A stretch of 64,000 nucleotides of DNA, from positions 372,001 to 436,000 of the forward strand of contig NZ_JAVAMB010000001.1 in assembly GCF_030730925.1 (NCBI RefSeq), given 5' to 3'. Made by a program: the position numbers and the translations under genes. Below the pieces are notes generated by a model, which had not been told where the DNA came from, did not search any database, and worked only from the letters and a program-made list of their open reading frames with translations. Source of the stretch: Flavobacterium sp. DG2-3. GTDB lineage: Bacteria > Bacteroidota > Bacteroidia > Flavobacteriales > Flavobacteriaceae. This document shows, one piece after another, positions 8,611 to 17,883 of the stretch. Each line of letters starts with the position of its first letter. The first letter of the stretch is position 1.

Positions 8611-10083
8611 ATGCTAAAAAAATCACTCCTTGCCTGCTTTCTTTTTCTGACTATTAACACCTTTGCACAGGAAATGATAAAAGAATTTGATCTCAAATTA
8701 GAAAGAAAAAGAGATTTCTATCAGGTAACAAATAAGACCAAAAATGAAATTGTGTTATTTTCAAACGATAAGGAAAAAGTTTCTTCAATAAGATTTGATT
8801 CCACTTTTAATATTAAAGATTCGATTTCTGCTGTAAGGCCGGAAAGCACTTACGAAGAAATTCTTGGATATACTCAGAAAGATGAAAGTTATAACATTTT
8901 CTGGGGTTCAAAAGACAGAAAAAAAATATTTGCACAATCTTTTGATTTTGCAACAAAGCAAATCAATATTAAATTTTTTGATTTAGAACTGAAAAAAGAA
9001 AAGATTGTTAAAGAACTTACTATCAACAATGTTTTTTATATAATCACTCTTGTCAAAAATATCGGAAATTTAAAATTTTATGTTTTTGATCCTTCAGGTG
9101 AATTAGACACTAAAACGGTGGATTTGTCGAAGTTTGAATTCAACAACAAAGAAGGAAATCCTGTAAATTTACATACTGTATTAACTTGGGAATCTTCCAA
9201 TTTCTTTTTTCAAAATATTAATAACGAAAGCCCTCCTTCACTGGCGTTGAGTACTAGAAAAAATAAAATCTATACTTATAAAAATGACGAGATTATTTTC
9301 ACACTAGATACTGGTCCACATGCTACAGATATTTTAAGAATAAATCTAAACGACTTTACTGCTTCTTTAAAGGCAATTAAACAGCAACGCACAATAAGTC
9401 ATGAATATGATGGATTTTTATTTGAATCCAATTCTTTTTTAATCGATGACAAACTCATTCAGATTAAAACAAATCCTGAAGTTCTATATTTAACCATAAG
9501 CGATTTAGATGGCATGAGAATTAATACTTACAAAGCATTGCGAGATGAAGAAATCCCTTTTAAAAATACGGATGTTTTTCAGGAATCAGGCACATTTTCT
9601 AATAAAAAAATATTAGAAAAACCAAAACAATTTATACGCAAGATTAATAACTCTACTCCTGGCATATCGTGTTATAAATTAGATGGTTTATATTATACCG
9701 TTATTGGAAGTTCGCAAGATATTGTGCGCAGTGGAAGTATGGGAATGGGAATGGGAATGAGTGGCGGATTTTCAAGTGCTCCACTTGGAATGTCTTATGG
9801 ATACACTATAGAAAACCTGATTTCCTATAAAGATAAAAACGTGGTTTACACAACATGTTTGTTTGATTCTAATTTTAATCATTTGAAAGAACCAGTCAAA
9901 ATCTCTGCATTTGAAAAAATAAGAATGTTTTTGGAAGAAAATGAAAACATAAAAGATGGCCGTACTCTTTTTAATAAAACCTTATATAAAGATTTAATTC
10001 TCTTTAAATTAAACACTTCTTTGTATTTAGGAAATTATAATAAAGACAACCAAAAGTATCAATTTTTTAGTTTTAGCGAATAA
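8611..10083 (+). CDS. Secreted protein of a four-member paralogous family (copy 2)
   Basis: This encodes 490 residues with a signal peptide (LLACFLFLTINTFAQ, residues 5-19). It parallels copy 1 throughout: ILGYTQKDESYNIFWGSKD near residue 88, TPGISCYKLDGLYYTVIGSS near 350, a C-terminal LYLGNYNKDNQKYQFFSF. Residues around 375-390 carry a Gly/Met repeat (GSMGMGMGMSGG), encoded by a tandem ggaatg hexanucleotide, which is absent from the other copies. It has its own upstream motif and terminator. Function is unknown. Confidence 0.85.
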   Translation: MLKKSLLACFLFLTINTFAQEMIKEFDLKLERKRDFYQVTNKTKNEIVLFSNDKEKVSSIRFDSTFNIKDSISAVRPESTYEEILGYTQKDESYNIFWGSKDRKKIFAQSFDFATKQINIKFFDLELKKEKIVKELTINNVFYIITLVKNIGNLKFYVFDPSGELDTKTVDLSKFEFNNKEGNPVNLHTVLTWESSNFFFQNINNESPPSLALSTRKNKIYTYKNDEIIFTLDTGPHATDILRINLNDFTASLKAIKQQRTISHEYDGFLFESNSFLIDDKLIQIKTNPEVLYLTISDLDGMRINTYKALRDEEIPFKNTDVFQESGTFSNKKILEKPKQFIRKINNSTPGISCYKLDGLYYTVIGSSQDIVRSGSMGMGMGMSGGFSSAPLGMSYGYTIENLISYKDKNVVYTTCLFDSNFNHLKEPVKISAFEKIRMFLEENENIKDGRTLFNKTLYKDLILFKLNTSLYLGNYNKDNQKYQFFSFSE

Positions 10084-10106
10084 TTTTCAAAAGTCAGAAT
10101 TATAAA

Positions 10107-10146
10107 GCGTGAATGGATTAAAATTTTTAATTGATTCGCGTTTTTC
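10107..10146 (+). terminator. Terminator after paralog copy 2
   Basis: An imperfect hairpin (gcgtgaat ... attcgcg) is followed by T-rich sequence. Its stem resembles those after metG, flotillin and copy 1. Confidence 0.6.
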
Positions 10147-10172
10147 GCTTTCAAAATACTCCCTTTCTAGAT

Positions 10173-10180
10173 TATCTTTG
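10173..10180 (+). promoter_or_regulatory. Promoter -7 box of the EamA transporter gene
   Basis: TATCTTTG matches the -7 consensus exactly, 30 bases before the ATG. Confidence 0.5.
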
Positions 10181-10210
10181 AAAAAATAATTCAAGAACAA
10201 AATACATTAA

Positions 10211-11098
10211 ATGAAACTCACCAAACCAAGATTAGCCTTAATCTGCGGTATACTTTGCATATCCATTTTTCCGATATTGGTAAAATTACGTTTAACTCCA
10301 GGCTTGATTTCGGCATTTTACCGAATGTTTTTTGCTGTGACCCTGCTTTTACCCTACGTTATCATTTCAGGAAATTTCAAATTACCGAAACCAAAATTTC
10401 TGCTTTTAGCTGCACTTTGCGGTATTTTATTTGCTTCAGATGTTGCCGTTTGGAATATCGCCATTCAGGAATCAAGCGCGACTCAGGCTTCTTTGCTGAC
10501 AAATTTATCTCCTGTTTGGGTCGGGGTCGGTTCTTTTTTCTTTTTGAAAACAAAACCAGCAACAAATTTCTGGATTGGTACGTTGGTCGCTTTACTCGGA
10601 ATGATCACTTTAGTCGGCTTTGAGTTTTTTATCGATTTAAACTTCGATCAGGCATTTCTATTTGCAGTTTTATCGGGAATACTATATTCGATTTATCTTT
10701 TGGTCAGTAAAAATGTGCTTTCGCAGGTTGATGTTCTTTCGTTTATGACTATCAGCTTAACTGCTTCGAGCATTTATTTGGGCATTTTATGCTATTCGCT
10801 AGACGAACCTTTCACAGGATTTTCAGATGCAGGCTGGTTTGTTCTAGTGCTTCAAGCTGTAATTTGCCAATTGTGTGCTTGGCTTTCGATCAGTTATGCC
10901 ACACAGCACATGCGCGCAACCAGAGTTTCATTGAGTTTGCTAAGTCAAGCTGTAATTACATCGATTTTGGCTTGGCTGTTTTTGGAAGAAAAAATAACTT
11001 TACAAATGATTTTCGGAGGAATCATTCTGCTTTGCGGAATTCGAATTACTTTTTACGATAAGACGATTTCTCTAAAAAGGCTTTTTTCTAAGAATTAA
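10211..11098 (+). CDS. EamA/DMT family transporter
   Basis: This 295-residue polytopic membrane protein has about ten hydrophobic segments, arranged as two similar halves of five, the usual EamA (drug/metabolite transporter) architecture. Conserved-looking features are the first-half AFYRMFFAVTLLLPY segment, the QASLLTNLSPVWVGVGS loop-helix and the second-half SLLSQAVITSILAWLFLEEKIT helix, typical of the repeat. Such proteins export metabolites or amino acids; the substrate cannot be inferred. It is monocistronic, with a TATCTTTG promoter. Confidence 0.9.
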   Translation: MKLTKPRLALICGILCISIFPILVKLRLTPGLISAFYRMFFAVTLLLPYVIISGNFKLPKPKFLLLAALCGILFASDVAVWNIAIQESSATQASLLTNLSPVWVGVGSFFFLKTKPATNFWIGTLVALLGMITLVGFEFFIDLNFDQAFLFAVLSGILYSIYLLVSKNVLSQVDVLSFMTISLTASSIYLGILCYSLDEPFTGFSDAGWFVLVLQAVICQLCAWLSISYATQHMRATRVSLSLLSQAVITSILAWLFLEEKITLQMIFGGIILLCGIRITFYDKTISLKRLFSKN

Positions 11099-11330
11099 TC
11101 TTTCACGCACATTCCAAATGATTTAAGCAGATCAAACAGATTTTACTTTTTTAAATCTTTTAATCTGTGGCAAAATATCTCCCGCAGATTCTGCAGATTG
11201 AACAGATTTTTTACCAATCTTTATAAAAAAATTAGTGTAAATTAGTGCAATTGCTTCTACAGTTTTCGAAATTATTTATCTCAAATAATTATTTGATATA
11301 AAATTCGTGAATTCGTGGCTAACAAAACTT
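11099..11330. repeat. Intergenic repeats before HAD gene
   Basis: Degenerate copies of a repeat containing gcagat and gaacagatttt (11120-11215) are followed by an aattcgtgaattcgtggc element at about 11302-11319. The latter also occurs before the exonuclease gene (25526-25543). Its GTG creates a false upstream start for the HAD gene. Confidence 0.5.
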
Positions 11331-11344
11331 TGAAACAAAACATT

Positions 11345-12052
11345 ATGTTACATAAAACTAAAATCCCAAACTTAAAAGTAATCGCCTTTGATGCCGATGA
11401 CACTTTGTTTGTAAACGAACCTTACTTTCAGGAAACCGAACATAAATTCTGTGCTTTGATGGAAGATTATCTTTCGCATCAAGGCATTTCACAGGAATTA
11501 TTCAAAATCGAAATTGCCAATCTACCTTTGTACGGTTACGGAATCAAAGGCTACATTCTTTCGATGATCGAAGCGGCTATGAACATTTCGAACAATACCA
11601 TTCCAATTGAAGTCATTGAAAAAATCATTCAATACGGAAAAGAATTACTCGAAAAACCAATCGAATTGTTAGACGGAATAGAAGAAACGCTCCAAGCCTT
11701 AAAAGGAAAATACAAATTGGTCGTTGCTACAAAAGGCGATTTGAAAGATCAGCACAGCAAACTGCACCGTTCTGGCTTGGGACATTATTTTCATCATATC
11801 GAAGTAATGTCAGACAAACAAGAAATAGATTATCAAAAACTTTTAGGCCGTTTAGACATTCAAGCGCATGAGTTCTTGATGATCGGAAACTCATTAAAAT
11901 CAGATGTGCTACCAGTTTTAGGAATTGGCGGTTATGCCGTACATATTCCGTTTCACACAACCTGGGAACACGAAAAAATTAATCACACTATAGAACACGA
12001 GCATTTTAGTTCTTTTGGCACTATTGCAGAAGTGGTTCCGAATTTATTATAA
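11345..12052 (+). CDS. HAD superfamily hydrolase (phosphatase)
   Basis: This is a 235-residue cytosolic HAD enzyme, probably a small-molecule phosphatase. Motif I is DADDT (near residue 16; nucleophile and acid/base Asp), motif II is the Thr in VVATKGD, the Lys of motif III lies in DKQEIDYQKLL, and motif IV is IGNSLKSD. An all-helical C1 cap occupies about residues 25-110. I chose the ATG at 11345; an in-frame GTG at 11315 lies inside a dispersed repeat and is unlikely to be the start. The stop overlaps the next start by one base (TAATG), implying translational coupling to the acetyltransferase-like gene. Confidence 0.9.
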   Translation: MLHKTKIPNLKVIAFDADDTLFVNEPYFQETEHKFCALMEDYLSHQGISQELFKIEIANLPLYGYGIKGYILSMIEAAMNISNNTIPIEVIEKIIQYGKELLEKPIELLDGIEETLQALKGKYKLVVATKGDLKDQHSKLHRSGLGHYFHHIEVMSDKQEIDYQKLLGRLDIQAHEFLMIGNSLKSDVLPVLGIGGYAVHIPFHTTWEHEKINHTIEHEHFSSFGTIAEVVPNLL

Positions 12053-12681
12053 TGAAAACACTTTTAGACTTAGAAAATTGGAATAGAAAAGAGCATTTTG
12101 CGCATTTCAAACAGATGGAAGAACCCTTTTTTGGCGCTACTGTAGAAATTGATTGTACCAAAGCGTATCAAACCGCAAAAAGTATAAATGCTTCTTTTTT
12201 CATTTTCTACTTACATAAAACGCTGGCTGCGGTAAATGCCATTGAAAATTTTAGATACCGAATTTCAGAAGACCAAATATACATTAACGACCGTATTGAC
12301 GCATCAGCCACAATTGGGCGTGAAGATGGCACTTTTGGTTTTTCTTTAATTGAATACGATCCGGATTTTAAAACATTCGAAAAAATTGCTTTAACGGAAA
12401 TCGAACGCATTCAAAACACAACCGGACTTTTTACCCGATCTTTTGATGATGACAATCTGATTCATTTCTCGGCAATTCCGTGGTTGAATTTTAGTTCCAT
12501 AACCCACGCACGCAGTTTTACCTATCCTGACAGCTGTCCGAAAATTTCATTCGGGAAAATGATAGTTTCCGAAACAGGAAAAAGAACAATGTCTATGGCA
12601 GTCTATGTGCATCACGGTTTAATGGACGGAATGCATGTTGGTCAGTTTGTAGATCTTTTTCAAGAGCTTATGAATCAATAA
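12052..12681 (+). CDS. Chloramphenicol acetyltransferase-like protein
   Basis: This 209-residue protein has the CAT fold pattern: a catalytic HHGLMDG motif near the C-terminus (His188 as general base, Asp192 structural), an N-terminal block NRKEHFAHFKQ and a central IHFSAIPWLNFSSITHA strand region, all landmarks of type A CAT trimers. Family members transfer acetyl from acetyl-CoA to a hydroxyl, classically chloramphenicol. Many chromosomal homologues have not been tested, so resistance should not be assumed. It overlaps the HAD gene by one base, suggesting co-expression. Confidence 0.85.
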   Translation: MKTLLDLENWNRKEHFAHFKQMEEPFFGATVEIDCTKAYQTAKSINASFFIFYLHKTLAAVNAIENFRYRISEDQIYINDRIDASATIGREDGTFGFSLIEYDPDFKTFEKIALTEIERIQNTTGLFTRSFDDDNLIHFSAIPWLNFSSITHARSFTYPDSCPKISFGKMIVSETGKRTMSMAVYVHHGLMDGMHVGQFVDLFQELMNQ

Positions 12682-12713
12682 AATAAGGGAATGATTTTTG
12701 CGCCCAAAAACAC

Positions 12714-14102
12714 ATGAAACGAATTTTTCTTTTTTTGTTTTTAATCTCCTCCACCGCTTTGCTTGGTCAAACGGTGCTGACTACTTATGCCATCGATTTA
12801 AAAAACAAAATTGGCCAGTCGGAAATTGTAGCTGGCGAAAATACCGTTACTCATGACGTGTTTGTTTTTGCCGCAAGCGCAGACAGTCTTTCGATATTAA
12901 AATACAATAGCGCTTTATTTTTAAGAGATAAATTGGTCACCAACCGTCAGTATACCGAAAACAGATCTCTGATGGGATATAGTTTTAGCGAAGACGGAAA
13001 TCCTACTTTGTACTGGTTTTCGAAAGAAGAAAAAACCATCATTCTGATTAAATATTATCTGGAAAGCAAAACTTCTAGAGCACTAAAATTTCAAGTTCCG
13101 CTTGAAGACAAAGCTATTTTGGCGCATTATCAAAAAGATAATAATTTCTATCTGCTGATGCAGGAAAAAACCAAACAAGCACTAACGGCTTTTATCTTTA
13201 AAAACGGAATGGCACAAGAAAAGTTTCTAGATTTTAGTTCTTTCAAATTTATAGATAGAAAAACCCAGCCTAGAACATTCAATCAAATTTTGAATGAAAA
13301 CCCGATTGAAAAAATGGATGCCGGAGAATACAATCCGTTGTATAAAGTTTCGGCCAAAAGTAAAATTTATACGCTTCCAAACCGTTTGATTCTGACTTTA
13401 GACCAAAGCTTTAGAAAAACGCAATTATTTGATATTGATTTAGAAAGTTTGGAAATAAAAGAAAAGACATTTTCGAAACCAGTTGGAGAAAAAAATCCAA
13501 AAACGTCCAACTCTTTTTACCACGAAAACAAGCTATATCAAATCAATGTCAACGCAGACGAACTTTTGTTTGATATTAAAAACTATGAATCTGGCCAATC
13601 GATAAAAACATTTTCGGTTTCCAAAAAAGATACCATCCGTTTTAGCAATTCGCCTTTGCTAATGCAGATTGAGGATCGCGAACCTAGAAAATTAAAGAAT
13701 ACCGCTAAATTTTTAAAAGCATTATCTGCTCTTGATGCTGGACTTTCGGCATATAAAAACCAAAAGAATCTCTTTATTACTTTAGGCGCAACGGGAAGTA
13801 ATTTCAAAACAATATCTATAAACGCTTTTAATGATCCGTTTGGAGATTTCCCTTCCAACAATTATTATAATATTGAAAGCAATTATTCCGTGTTTTTTGA
13901 AAGTATTTGGACCAAAAAACTGGAATTGACGCAAGAAACGCATGAGCCATTTGCTAGCGATAAAATCTTCTATTTTTTAGATACACATAAAGAAGCCGTT
14001 CTCTATAATACTCTTAAGCTAAATAACTACACAATTTTAAGCTATTACGACATTATTGCCAGACAATTTGTTCTCCGAAAATTTACCGACGGCTTGGATT
14101 AA
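12714..14102 (+). CDS. Secreted protein of a four-member paralogous family (copy 3)
   Basis: This encodes 462 residues with a signal peptide (FLFLFLISSTALLGQ). It is closest to copy 4: both begin their mature part with QTVL, share SLMGYSFSEDGNPTLYW-like sequence near residue 85, ILTLDQSF/ILTFDTDF near 225, the block SPLLMQI(E/D)(D/N)R(E/K)PR near 315, and end YDIIARQFVLRKFTDG. It starts 32 bases after the CAT-like gene and could be read from the same transcript. Function is unknown. Confidence 0.85.
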   Translation: MKRIFLFLFLISSTALLGQTVLTTYAIDLKNKIGQSEIVAGENTVTHDVFVFAASADSLSILKYNSALFLRDKLVTNRQYTENRSLMGYSFSEDGNPTLYWFSKEEKTIILIKYYLESKTSRALKFQVPLEDKAILAHYQKDNNFYLLMQEKTKQALTAFIFKNGMAQEKFLDFSSFKFIDRKTQPRTFNQILNENPIEKMDAGEYNPLYKVSAKSKIYTLPNRLILTLDQSFRKTQLFDIDLESLEIKEKTFSKPVGEKNPKTSNSFYHENKLYQINVNADELLFDIKNYESGQSIKTFSVSKKDTIRFSNSPLLMQIEDREPRKLKNTAKFLKALSALDAGLSAYKNQKNLFITLGATGSNFKTISINAFNDPFGDFPSNNYYNIESNYSVFFESIWTKKLELTQETHEPFASDKIFYFLDTHKEAVLYNTLKLNNYTILSYYDIIARQFVLRKFTDGLD

Positions 14103-14276
14103 GAATTCGTAATCAGCAACTTAAACAAATTCAGCACATTTTTTAATTTTTCTTTTTAGCATTATCTGTTTTTAAATTTTGAAAGTGACCTTATTCTAAT
14201 ACTTTTTTGACTTTTAAAGAAGGTTTTTACTTACATTTTTTTGTTGTTTTGGGCAAAAATTTAAAAATAAGAAATA
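14103..14276. other. Intergenic region before the OmpA-family gene
   Basis: This is AT-rich sequence with no gene. The run tgttgttttgggcaaaaatt just upstream of the ATG is the likely promoter-proximal zone, but no clean TAnnTTTG is present. Confidence 0.3.
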
Positions 14277-15410
14277 ATGAAAAAAGTTGTAATGACTCTT
14301 GCATTTGCCCTGGCGTTAACTGGAGTACATGCGCAAACAGAAAACAATAGCAGTTTTAATAAATGGTCTATCGATTTAGGCGCGGGAGTTAATAAACCTC
14401 AACGCCCATTTAGTAATGGATATGCTACTAACACCTTAAGTCCTTGGACTGGAGATTTAGGTGTTCGTTATATGTTAAACAATAAATTTGGTTTGAAGGC
14501 AGACTTTGGATACAACAGTTTTACTGCAAAAGGCAGCTCTATCGACTTTGATTCAAAATACTACAGAGTAGATTTACAAGCTGTTGCCAACTTAGGGCGC
14601 ATCATGAATTTTGAAACTTGGACCAACACTTTTGGCTTATTAGGACATGCTGGTTTTGGTTATGCTCAACTAAGAGCAGATAATATTAAGAAAACAGATG
14701 AAATAGGAAACTTCATTGCTGGTGTAACTGGACAGATAAGATTATCAAACAGAATTGCTTTAACAGGTGATTTCTCTACCATTTTAAATGCAACACAAGA
14801 CCATACGTTTGATGGAGCTTATGTTCCTGGAAACAGAGGTTTCTCTGGATTAATTTTTAACGGAACAGTTGGTTTAAACGTTTACTTAGGTAAAAACGCA
14901 AAACATGCTGACTGGGTTGTAACAGAAAACAACGGCTATACTGATATTTCTGCTTTAGAAAACAAAGTATCAGACCTTGAAGCGCAAATCAAGAAAATAC
15001 CTGCAACGAAAGAAGTTGTCGTAGAGAAGCAAACAAACAATGCACAGTTGACAGATAATGATTTGATAAGAAAAATGATCAATGACAAATACTACAGTGT
15101 GTATTTTGATTTCAACAAAACAACTCCAATCGAAAACTCTACTGCAGCAATTGATGTAGTATTAACTTACTTAAGAAAAAATCCTTCTGCTACACTTGAT
15201 CTTGTTGGCTATGCTGATCAAGTTGGAAAAGCGGACTATAACGATAAACTATCTTACGCTAGAGCAACAAACGTTAAAACTATTTTTGAAAAAGCTGGAA
15301 TTGCTTCTTCTCGTTTAAATGTTATTGCAAATGGTGCAGATACAACAATTCAAAAAGATTCTGATGAAGCTAGAAGATTAGCTAGAAGAGTTACTTTCAT
15401 TGTTAAATAA
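14277..15410 (+). CDS. OmpA family outer-membrane protein
   Basis: This encodes 377 residues. Residues 1-19 are a signal peptide (ending GVHAQ). Residues ~25-215 form an N-terminal beta-barrel-like region with alternating aromatic strands. A short coiled coil (DISALENKVSDLEAQIKKI, about 222-240) leads to a C-terminal OmpA-like peptidoglycan-binding domain (about 265-377), with YFDFNK, LVGYADQVG, the LSYARA helix and a terminal RRVTF. It anchors the outer membrane to the cell wall. The position between paralog copies 3 and 4 may be accidental or may hint that those proteins act at the envelope. A strong terminator follows. Confidence 0.93.
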   Translation: MKKVVMTLAFALALTGVHAQTENNSSFNKWSIDLGAGVNKPQRPFSNGYATNTLSPWTGDLGVRYMLNNKFGLKADFGYNSFTAKGSSIDFDSKYYRVDLQAVANLGRIMNFETWTNTFGLLGHAGFGYAQLRADNIKKTDEIGNFIAGVTGQIRLSNRIALTGDFSTILNATQDHTFDGAYVPGNRGFSGLIFNGTVGLNVYLGKNAKHADWVVTENNGYTDISALENKVSDLEAQIKKIPATKEVVVEKQTNNAQLTDNDLIRKMINDKYYSVYFDFNKTTPIENSTAAIDVVLTYLRKNPSATLDLVGYADQVGKADYNDKLSYARATNVKTIFEKAGIASSRLNVIANGADTTIQKDSDEARRLARRVTFIVK

Positions 15411-15434
15411 TTCCTTTTTTTAAATGTAAATCGA

Positions 15435-15468
15435 AGTCCTTAAGACAATTATCTTAAGGACTTTTTTA
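15435..15468 (+). terminator. Terminator after OmpA-family gene
   Basis: A hairpin with arms aagtccttaaga / tcttaaggactt is followed by T6. Confidence 0.85.
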
Positions 15469-15540
15469 TTTTATAATTAAAATGATAAGAAGACGGCATA
15501 AAATTTGAAACAAATCTGTGATATCTCAAGAAACACATTT

Positions 15541-16992
15541 ATGAAGAAACTACTACTCCTTTTTCTTTTGTTTTCTAAAACAGTTTTGTTCAGTCAAACA
15601 GTCTTAAATTCTTTACCACTAGATCTAAACTTTCTAGGAAAAACTCAGGTTTTAAATGCCAAAGATGAAAACACCAATGATATTTATGTTTTTACTTGGG
15701 ATGACAAAAATATAAATATTCTTAAATACAATGCTTCTTTATTTCTTTCGAATCAATTTACAGATTCGTTGAAACACGAAAGAAGCCGAAATTTAATTGG
15801 CTACAGCATCAGTGAGGATAAAAAACCAGCGCTATATTGGACTTCAAATAATTATAGAGACGTCCTAATTACGGTCTATAATCCAGATGACAAAACTTCG
15901 GAATTATTAAACTTCGATTTTCCGCAAAATCATGAATATGTAATCAGCAGTTTCCAGCAACAGAATACTTTTTATATTCTTGCTAAAGAGAAAGATCTAG
16001 ACCACCTTCTGCTTTACAAATTTGAAAACGAAAAATGCAGCATTAGAACATTTGATTTTTCCAACTTTACATTCAAGAATAAAAAAAATGTACAAATCTC
16101 TTTTGATAAGTTTATTAAGCAAAACCCATTAAATCAATTAGACCCCGATATTTATGCCCCAATAGATTTGGCTTCAAGCACAAGTAAAATGTTTGTGGTT
16201 CGTGATCATATTATTCTAACATTCGATACTGATTTTATAAAAACACAAGCATTTGATCTTAACATTAAAACTGGCGGTGTAAAAGAAAAAACATTTAACT
16301 TCCCAGCTCATGAAACTCCGTCCAGAACATCAAATTCTTTTTATAGCAATAATAAACTATTCCAGATAAAAGCAAGTAGAGAGTCTTTTTTGTTTGAAAT
16401 TAAAGATTTTGATTCGGGTGAAATCATTAAGAATTATTCGTTTTCAAAAAATGATACTATCCCATTTAAAAACTCTCCCTTTCTTATGCAAATTGACAAC
16501 CGCAAACCGCGTCAATTGAAAACGACTGAAAAATTTATAAAAAATATAAATGGCCTTACGGCTGGTGTATCCGTTTTTCAAAACAACAAAGACAGCTTTA
16601 TTACCTTTAGCGGCCTTGGAGAATATTCCGATTTTTATTTTTCTTTTGATAGTGATACTGATTTTGGAGAACGCGTTTCCTACTCATTAAGCAAAGTAGT
16701 TTATTTTGATGCAATGTTAAATGAGAACTTAAATTTTACGCCAGACTATCAGACAAGACCATTGGCAATTGAAAATCTATTTTATTATCTAAATAGCAAT
16801 AAAACAATCAAATTATACGATGCGCTAAGATTAAAGGATTATTACATTTTAAGCTATTATGATAGTGCTTCCAAACAATTTATCATACGCAAATTTACCG
16901 ACGGTTTTATGATGGAAGACAATGAAAATCCTATTATGAGCAAGTCTAACTTCTCAAAGCCGTTTTCTTTTGGCACAATTGCACCTCGATAA
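15541..16992 (+). CDS. Secreted protein of a four-member paralogous family (copy 4)
   Basis: This encodes 483 residues with a signal peptide (LLLLFLLFSKTVLFSQ). I chose the ATG at 15541 because the twelve upstream in-frame codons start with TTG and do not extend the signal peptide sensibly. Landmarks shared with copy 3 include NLIGYSISEDKKPALYWTS, SPFLMQIDNRKPRQLK, TAGVSVFQNNKDSFITFSG and YDSASKQFIIRKFTDG. It has about 20 extra polar residues at the C-terminus. Function is unknown. Confidence 0.85.
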   Translation: MKKLLLLFLLFSKTVLFSQTVLNSLPLDLNFLGKTQVLNAKDENTNDIYVFTWDDKNINILKYNASLFLSNQFTDSLKHERSRNLIGYSISEDKKPALYWTSNNYRDVLITVYNPDDKTSELLNFDFPQNHEYVISSFQQQNTFYILAKEKDLDHLLLYKFENEKCSIRTFDFSNFTFKNKKNVQISFDKFIKQNPLNQLDPDIYAPIDLASSTSKMFVVRDHIILTFDTDFIKTQAFDLNIKTGGVKEKTFNFPAHETPSRTSNSFYSNNKLFQIKASRESFLFEIKDFDSGEIIKNYSFSKNDTIPFKNSPFLMQIDNRKPRQLKTTEKFIKNINGLTAGVSVFQNNKDSFITFSGLGEYSDFYFSFDSDTDFGERVSYSLSKVVYFDAMLNENLNFTPDYQTRPLAIENLFYYLNSNKTIKLYDALRLKDYYILSYYDSASKQFIIRKFTDGFMMEDNENPIMSKSNFSKPFSFGTIAPR

Positions 16993-17083
16993 GTTTATTG
17001 AGAGTTGGACAAATCCAATGTTTTCAAGGTTTAGAAAAATGAAATGAATAATTTTTCTTAATTTTACAAAAAAGACATCTATT

Positions 17084-17602
17084 ATGCTATCAAAAAATAT
17101 TGAATCGGCTTTAAACAAGCAAATCCGCATAGAAGCAGAATCTTCGCAAACGTATCTTTCTATGGCTTGTTGGGCAGAAGTACAAGGTTTAGAGGGAATT
17201 GCTCAATTTATGTACACACAGTCAGATGAAGAGCGTGCACACATGCTTAAATTGGTTAAGTATGTAAACGAACGCGGAGGTCACGCTCAGGTTACAGATT
17301 TAAAAGCGCCAAAAACGACTTATACTACATTTAAAGAAATGTTTGAGGAACTTTATAATCATGAACTTTTTGTTTCGAAATCTATCAACGAATTGGTACA
17401 CATTACTTTTGAAGACAGAGATTATGCTACACACAATTTCTTACAATGGTATGTTTCTGAACAAATCGAAGAAGAAGCTACAGCTAAATCTATTTTAGAT
17501 AAAATCAACTTGATTGGTGATGATAAAGGCGGACTTTACTTGTTCGACCGTGATATTCAGCAGTTAACAGTTACAAGTTCAATCGCCATCAATCCAAAAT
17601 AA
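17084..17602 (+). CDS. ftnA: Ferritin
   Basis: This 172-residue non-haem ferritin forms the iron-storage cage. The N-terminal helix has EAESSQTYLSMACWAE (first Glu ligand region), helix B carries the ferroxidase motif EERAHMLK (Glu and His ligands), and a later helix contains EQIEEEATAKSIL. The length and four-helix pattern match the bacterial Ftn family (no haem-ligand signature of bacterioferritin seen). A small Lys/Cys-rich gene with its own promoter follows. Confidence 0.95.
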   Translation: MLSKNIESALNKQIRIEAESSQTYLSMACWAEVQGLEGIAQFMYTQSDEERAHMLKLVKYVNERGGHAQVTDLKAPKTTYTTFKEMFEELYNHELFVSKSINELVHITFEDRDYATHNFLQWYVSEQIEEEATAKSILDKINLIGDDKGGLYLFDRDIQQLTVTSSIAINPK

Positions 17603-17648
17603 AAAAGTTAAAGTTTATTTAGAACATTTAAAAATAACTTTTTTCGTT

Positions 17649-17656
17649 TATATTTG
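17649..17656 (+). promoter_or_regulatory. Promoter -7 box of the Lys/Cys-rich small gene
   Basis: TATATTTG matches TAnnTTTG exactly and lies 27 bases before the proposed TTG start, supporting a separate transcription unit downstream of ferritin. Confidence 0.5.
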
Positions 17657-17683
17657 TCTCTGTTTTTATAATACAGAGGAAAA

Positions 17684-17869
17684 TTGGGCAAGAAAGAAAA
17701 AGACAAGGAAAAGAAAAAGGATAAAAAGAAAAAGAAAAATTCGGCTATCCTTGATAAGATTAAGAAGATTGAAAACTGTAAATCTTCTTGCTGTGAGAAA
17801 TATAAAAAGAGTGAAAAGAAACGCTGCTCACGCTGTCCTATGTTTGATTTATTCAAAAAAACTGCTTAA
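17684..17869 (+). CDS. Small Lys/Cys-rich protein, unknown function
   Basis: This encodes 61 residues. The N-terminal third is almost entirely Lys with Glu/Asp, and the rest carries five cysteines in the pattern CKSSCC ... CSRC, followed by PMFDLF. The proposed start is TTG, preceded at a good distance by AGAGGA and by a consensus -7 box, and the gene is followed by a strong terminator; together these argue that it is real despite its size and composition. The Cys spacing suggests metal binding, and its position beside ferritin hints at metal handling, but both are inference. Confidence 0.6.
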   Translation: MGKKEKDKEKKKDKKKKKNSAILDKIKKIENCKSSCCEKYKKSEKKRCSRCPMFDLFKKTA

Positions 17870-17883
17870 CAACATATAGAAAG

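Noticed and set aside
11315..11344. Upstream GTG start for the HAD gene
   Set aside because: The GTG is part of a repeat element (gaattcgtggc) also found before the exonuclease gene; the ATG at 11345 begins the family-like sequence.
12052..12681. Chloramphenicol resistance determinant
   Set aside because: The fold and catalytic motif fit CAT, but chromosomal CAT-like proteins are common and no mobile context is present; resistance is not supported by sequence alone.
15505..15540. Upstream TTG start for paralog copy 4
   Set aside because: The extra residues would precede a good signal peptide that starts at the ATG at 15541.
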